In this document: piece by piece, positions 60,501 through 64,000 of the stretch | Layout of the letters: every line of letters starts with the position of its first letter | Numbering within the stretch: position 1 is the first letter of the stretch | Assembly (NCBI RefSeq): GCF_947179515.1 | Contig: NC_067472.1 | Span: 169,678,107-169,742,106, forward strand | Direction of reading: 5' to 3' | From: Apodemus sylvaticus | Lineage: Eukaryota > Chordata > Mammalia > Rodentia > Muridae | Length of the DNA: 64,000 nucleotides | Translations under genes and position numbers: made by a program | The notes under the pieces: model-generated | The model's database searches: none | Told to the model about the DNA's origin: nothing | The model's input: the letters and a program-made list of their open reading frames with translations, nothing else

Positions 60501-63500
60501 AGCACCTCTCCTCCTGGCTCAGCTGGTGGGGGAGCTCGGCTCTTTCCCAGGGATCCTCAATGTGCTATGTGGCCCTGCCTCGCTGGGGCCCGTCCTGGCC
60601 TCCCAACCTGGAGTCCAGAAGGTGGCTTTCTGTGGAGCTGTGGAGGTATCTTCAGGGCTGGGCATGGGGTGGGCACGGCTAAGAGCCAGGAGGCTCTTGC
60701 CGTAACTGAAACCCGGGGGCTTCCCCCAGGAAGGGCGTGTTCTGCGACGGACCCTAGCAGGCAGGGGACCCGAGCTGGGCCTGGCCCTGGGCACGGAGTC
60801 ACTGCTGCTGCTGCTGGACTCAGCAGATGTGGACTCGGCCGTGGAGGGTGTTGTAGATGCCGTCTGGTCAGACCGCAGCCAGGTGAGATCTGTGTACGCA
60901 TGGCTGGGGCCACTGGAGCTCTCCAAATACCTGGGGTGTTCATTCCCAACTTGTTTTTACTTCCTGTTCTTTGGGCTTTTTTATTATTTGAGGCAGGCTG
61001 GCTTCCAACTCACTATGTAGTCCCGGCTAGCCTTGAACTCCCAATCCTCCTGGGGTTACAGGTATATGCCACTATTCTGGGCAAGTCACTAAGTTTCTGC
61101 AGTGCACCTTTGCCTGCTGCTGGGCCTCAGGGACAGAGGCCCACCCCTGTGTGGGAGCCTGTTCTCCCTACAGTGCCCCTGGCTTTGCCCCCTTTTGATG
61201 CCTTTTTCTAACAGGGGGGGCTCAGGCTGTTCGTCCAGGAGTCTGTATGGGATGAAGCTATGAGGCGACTCCAGGCCAGGATGGCGCAGATACGGAGCGG
61301 GCGAGGACTGGACGGGGCTGTGGACATGGGGGCGCGAGGAGCCACTGCCCGAGATCTGGCCCAGAGCTTTGTGGATGAGGCCCAAAGCCAGGGGGGACAG
61401 GTGAGCCTTAGACCTTGACCAGCCAATTCCTGTGTCAGAGTAAGAAGGTCCCAGACCCTGAGAGAAGGCTAAAGCCTAGACTCCTGAGTTTGGGCAGGAG
61501 GCTCGGTCTGGCCTTCAGTGGCTACGGGAGGGGTGAGGGATCTGGATGCCCAGGTTGAGGGAGGAGCCTGGGGCCTGGACCACTGGGTCTGAAGGAGGAG
61601 GGCTGGGACCCAGACACCTAGATCTAGGACGGAGAGGAAGCCTGGATGCTCATGAGGAGGGCTGAGCCGTAGCCCAGGTCTAGAGCGGACAGGCGTCTGT
61701 TTCTCTTCCGCCCAGGTCTTCCGAGCTGGGGCTGTGCCCTGCAGTGGCCCATTCTTCTCTCCAGCCTTGGTTTCTGGCTTGCCTCCAGCAGCCCCGTGTG
61801 CCCAGGTCGAGGTGAGGCCCCCGAGGCTGCCGTCCTCCTGCCCTGCCCTTCCATCCTCAGAGACTTGTGGGCAACAGCCCTGAGCCTTAGAATGTTTAAG
61901 TGACCCTGTGACCTAGAGCTGGGACTGCTGTGACTTCCTCAAATGGGTAAAGGATTGACAGAGAGTTTCCTCTCCAGCTGACGCCTGTCACCCCTTCTAG
62001 GTGCCGTGGCCCGTGGTGGTGGCTTTTCCTTTCCGCACAGTCAAGGAGGCTCTAGCCCTGGCCAATGGGACGCCCCGGGGAGGCAGCGCCAGTGTGTGGA
62101 GTGAGAGGCTAGGGCAGGCCCTGGAGCTGGGCTATGGGTCAGTTGGTTACTCCCCCGCCTATGCCCTGGCTCCCTCCGGTGTCCCCCTCCCCCCTTCACC
62201 CGGCTTTCCATCTCTCCCTTCCCTGGTGTCTACGTCCCTCATAGGCTCCAGGCGGGCACAGTGTGGATCAATGCTCACGGCCTCCGAGACCCTGCGGTGC
62301 CTACAGGTGGCTGCAAGGAGAATGGGTCTTCCTGGCATGGAGGCCCAGATGTGAGTGCCCATCTGCCTCTGTAGCTCCACACTGAGTGCTTCTGGGTCAC
62401 CTCGAGGCCCTCTGGCCTCCTGCTGACCACGCACCTCTCCCAGGGCCTGTATGAGTACCTGCAGCCCTTGGGGACACCTTCCCGGGAGTCCTTCCTTAGT
62501 GAGAGTCTCAACTACGACACATTTGGCCTTGCTGCGTCCCCCAGCCTGCCGTTGGGGCCACAGACAGGGCTTAGGTGAGCTGTTGAGGCCTGGAAGCCCG
62601 AGGGTGGGAGGGTGGGGCTGGAGAAGGTGCTTACAGCCAGTCTTGGGGTCTCCAGTTCTTAGTGTAGCTTTCTGGGTCCTAACCCCAAGTGTAAAGAGAG
62701 TCTCAGTTCTACTTAATGGTTTGAGTTTTTCCAGAAGCAAGAATTCAAGGAGTATCCAGATGCTCAAAGGAATAGGAATTTAGAGGGCCCAAGAGGCTTA
62801 CTACAGTAAGAGTTTTGGATAACCCCAGAAACTCATGGGTGGGAATTCAGAATCCTCCTGCGGCTCACGGAAGCAGGTGTTTGAATCCTCCTAGAAGCTC
62901 ATGAGAATAGAAATTTGAGTCCAGAAGGTTCCTGGAAACTGAGTATACTGGTTGTGATCCAACCAGTATAGGCCTGCCAGTGGCCCTCATGGAGTTACGA
63001 GGCTCCTCCCACCCCCCTCTGCAGCCCAGCACCTCCCTATGGGTTGTTTGTCGGGGGCCGTTTCCAGTCTCCTGGGACCCAGAGCTCCAGGCCCATCCAG
63101 GATTCTGCGGGCAAAGTCTCCAGCTATGTGGCTGAGGGTGGAGCCAAGGATATCCGAGGTGCGGTAGAGGCTGCTCATCAGGCTGCCCCTGGGTAAGAGT
63201 CAGACGGGAGCCCAGAGGTAAGGGAGCTGGGACGGGAGTAAACGTGGGACTGGAGCCCGAGGTTAAGGCCGTGGATGATAGAGGTGGCCATCTGGGACTA
63301 GCTAAGGCCAGGCTATACCCCTAACTTGCATTGTCTGTCCACAGCTGGGGAGCCCAGTCTCCAAGGGCCCGAGCAGGCCTGCTGTGGGCCCTGGCGGCTG
63401 CTCTGGAACGTAAGAAATCAATGCTGGCCTCACAACTAGAGAGGCACGGAGCAGTGCCTGCGGTTGCCAAGACCGAAGTAGAACTGAGTGTGAGGCGGCT

Positions 63501-63546
63501 CCAGAAATGGGGCACCCAGGTTCAGGACCAAGGCCAGACACTACAG
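52422..63546 (+). CDS. Aldh16a1: Aldehyde dehydrogenase family 16 member A1 (3' end outside window)
   Basis: Coding exons seen: 52422-52511, 58091-58193, 59103-59229, 59957-60135, 60208-60285, 60464-60645, 60730-60882, 61215-61400, 61716-61811, 62001-62137, 62245-62350, 62444-62574, 63025-63192, 63345-63546. This gives 646 in-frame residues of about 800; the rest lies beyond 64000. An ALDH domain covers about 20-500, and a second partial ALDH-like domain starts at about 535 (PPYGLFVGGRF). The stretch where ALDHs carry the catalytic Cys (WSDRSQGGLRLFV, exons 7-8) has none, agreeing with the known description of mammalian ALDH16A1 as a pseudoenzyme. The human protein binds maspardin and a variant is linked to gout. 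The exon 2 donor (CACAG|GTTTTTG) is weak. Intron 1 is 5.6 kb with a large minisatellite. Confidence 0.95.
52512..55980 (+). other. Aldh16a1: Aldh16a1 intron 1, left part
   Basis: The first 200 bp are still CpG-rich and probably belong to the promoter island. Further on are B1 SINEs on + (about 53560-53700 and 54030-54155), a B1 on minus (about 55410-55560) and B3/B4-like sequence on minus (about 55570-55970). The stretch 53700-54470 around the second B1 may be an old LTR element, which I cannot classify by eye. No coding exon is seen. Confidence 0.55.
55983..56895. repeat. Minisatellite of about 35 units, 24-27 bp each
   Basis: Units read 'cctccctatgtagcctaggctggggg' with a variable G run (2-7) and variants ggagcct, ggacct and atctag. 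Every unit holds the 10-bp perfect palindrome AGCCTAGGCT. A paired variant (ctatctagcctaggctggag) recurs near 56575, 56728 and 56857, a sign of higher-order duplication. The unit resembles the 'tatgtagcccaggctgg' portion of a minus-strand B1, so the array probably arose from a SINE fragment. Confidence 0.95.
56996..58090 (+). other. Aldh16a1: Aldh16a1 intron 1, right part
   Basis: A GC-rich patch at about 57080-57170 stands out from its neighbours but has no exon I can name. B1 on + (about 57255-57385), (GT)n (57553-57593), B4-like sequence (about 57600-57730) and an ID-like piece (about 57902-57960) follow. Exon 2 starts at 58091. Confidence 0.55.
58395..58945 (+). repeat. B1, B3-like and B1 SINEs in Aldh16a1 intron 2
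   Basis: Diverged B1 (about 58395-58540), B3-like (about 58550-58775) and B1 (about 58785-58945, with AAAC-rich tail), all on +. Confidence 0.75.
59648..59830 (-). repeat. B1 SINE in Aldh16a1 intron 3
   Basis: Near-consensus B1 on minus with a long T/G-rich (A-tail complement) start at 59648. It ends 127 bp before exon 4. Confidence 0.85.
61440..61690 (+). repeat. Degenerate G-rich MSR1-like repeats, Aldh16a1 intron 8
   Basis: Imperfect units around 'gggtctgaaggaggagggct', 'gcctggaccact', 'cctagactcctgagtttggg' and 'ggttgagggaggagcctgg'. They are related to the perfect 20-bp array in Gfy intron 1, with a fainter version at about 60385-60440. About 60 units of motif similarity cannot be aligned by eye, so the extent is approximate. 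Confidence 0.6.
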
Positions 63547-64000
63547 GTGCGACAGATCTAAGTGGGTGGACAGGGCAGTCAGCCAGCCAAGGGTCAGAGC
63601 TCAGGCTCAGGGAACCAGGCATGAGTCCAGGCTTAGCTCTAGAAATTCTAGAAAATACAATTAAGTTGTGATGAGAGGAGAGAGAGATCAGTGCTTGGCT
63701 GAGAACCCGTGGCTCAGAGGACAGGAGGAGGGTTACAGTGCTTCAGGAAAGCAGGCTGCTCATGGCTGCACACGTAGTAGGAACTTCTCAGATTATGCCA
63801 TTTAAAATCTATTCAATGTAGGCTTGACTGTATTCAAGAAGGCTTTGTAAACACCATGGGCATGGGGGTGCAGGCCTATGAAAAATCACAAGTCAAAGGC
63901 TAGCCTTGGCCACAGTGAAATCCTGTGTCAAAGAAACAAAGGCATTGCTGAGCATAGGGGCTCATGCCTTTGATCCCAGCAGTATGGAGCTGCCCTTGCA
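63547..64000 (+). other. Aldh16a1: Aldh16a1 intron 14, cut by the window edge
   Basis: Begins with donor GTGCGA after 63546. No further exon is seen before the end. Sequence from about 63940 has a B1-like core (ctcatgcctttgatcccagc). Confidence 0.7.

Overview
This is vertebrate nuclear DNA from a murid rodent, very probably a mouse-like species. It carries many B1, B2, B3 and B4/ID SINEs on both strands, long (CA)n, (GA)n and (GAAA)n arrays, and spliced genes with GT-AG introns. The gene content and order match the Kash5 - Pth2 - Gfy - Slc17a7 - Pih1d1 - Aldh16a1 block known from mouse chromosome 7 and human 19q13.33. Several residues differ from the mouse proteins as I remember them, so the exact species is left open.

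Layout. 1-3080: repeat-rich DNA upstream of Kash5. 3081-22230 (+): Kash5, 19 coding exons, a meiotic KASH-domain dynein adaptor. 22231-24120: intergenic, with a CpG-rich CCAAT-box segment. 24131-24602 (-): Pth2, encoding TIP39. 27202-29457 (+): Gfy, a Golgi membrane protein of olfactory neurons, with a perfect EBF/Olf-1 palindrome just upstream of a probable leader exon. 30699-41950 (-): Slc17a7 (VGLUT1), 12 coding exons, 560 residues, tail-to-tail with Gfy. 41951-46579: promoter, SINE clusters and a CpG-rich block with a strong CTCF-like motif. 46633-50412 (-): Pih1d1, 9 coding exons. 50413-52421: two promoters separated by SINEs. 52422 to beyond the right edge (+): Aldh16a1, 14 exons seen, C-terminus cut by the window end.

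The six genes share no pathway: meiosis, a neuropeptide, olfactory signalling, vesicular glutamate transport, R2TP co-chaperone work and an ALDH-family pseudoenzyme. Each has its own promoter. Exon boundaries were set by hand by requiring GT-AG junctions and an unbroken reading frame, and all six models close without a frameshift. No previously undescribed biological system is evident. The most notable non-genic structures are three minisatellites (one of about 35 units, each with a 10-bp palindrome), a convergent pair of CTCF-like motifs, paired ZNF143-like motifs in Pih1d1 intron 1, and a nested SINE insertion.
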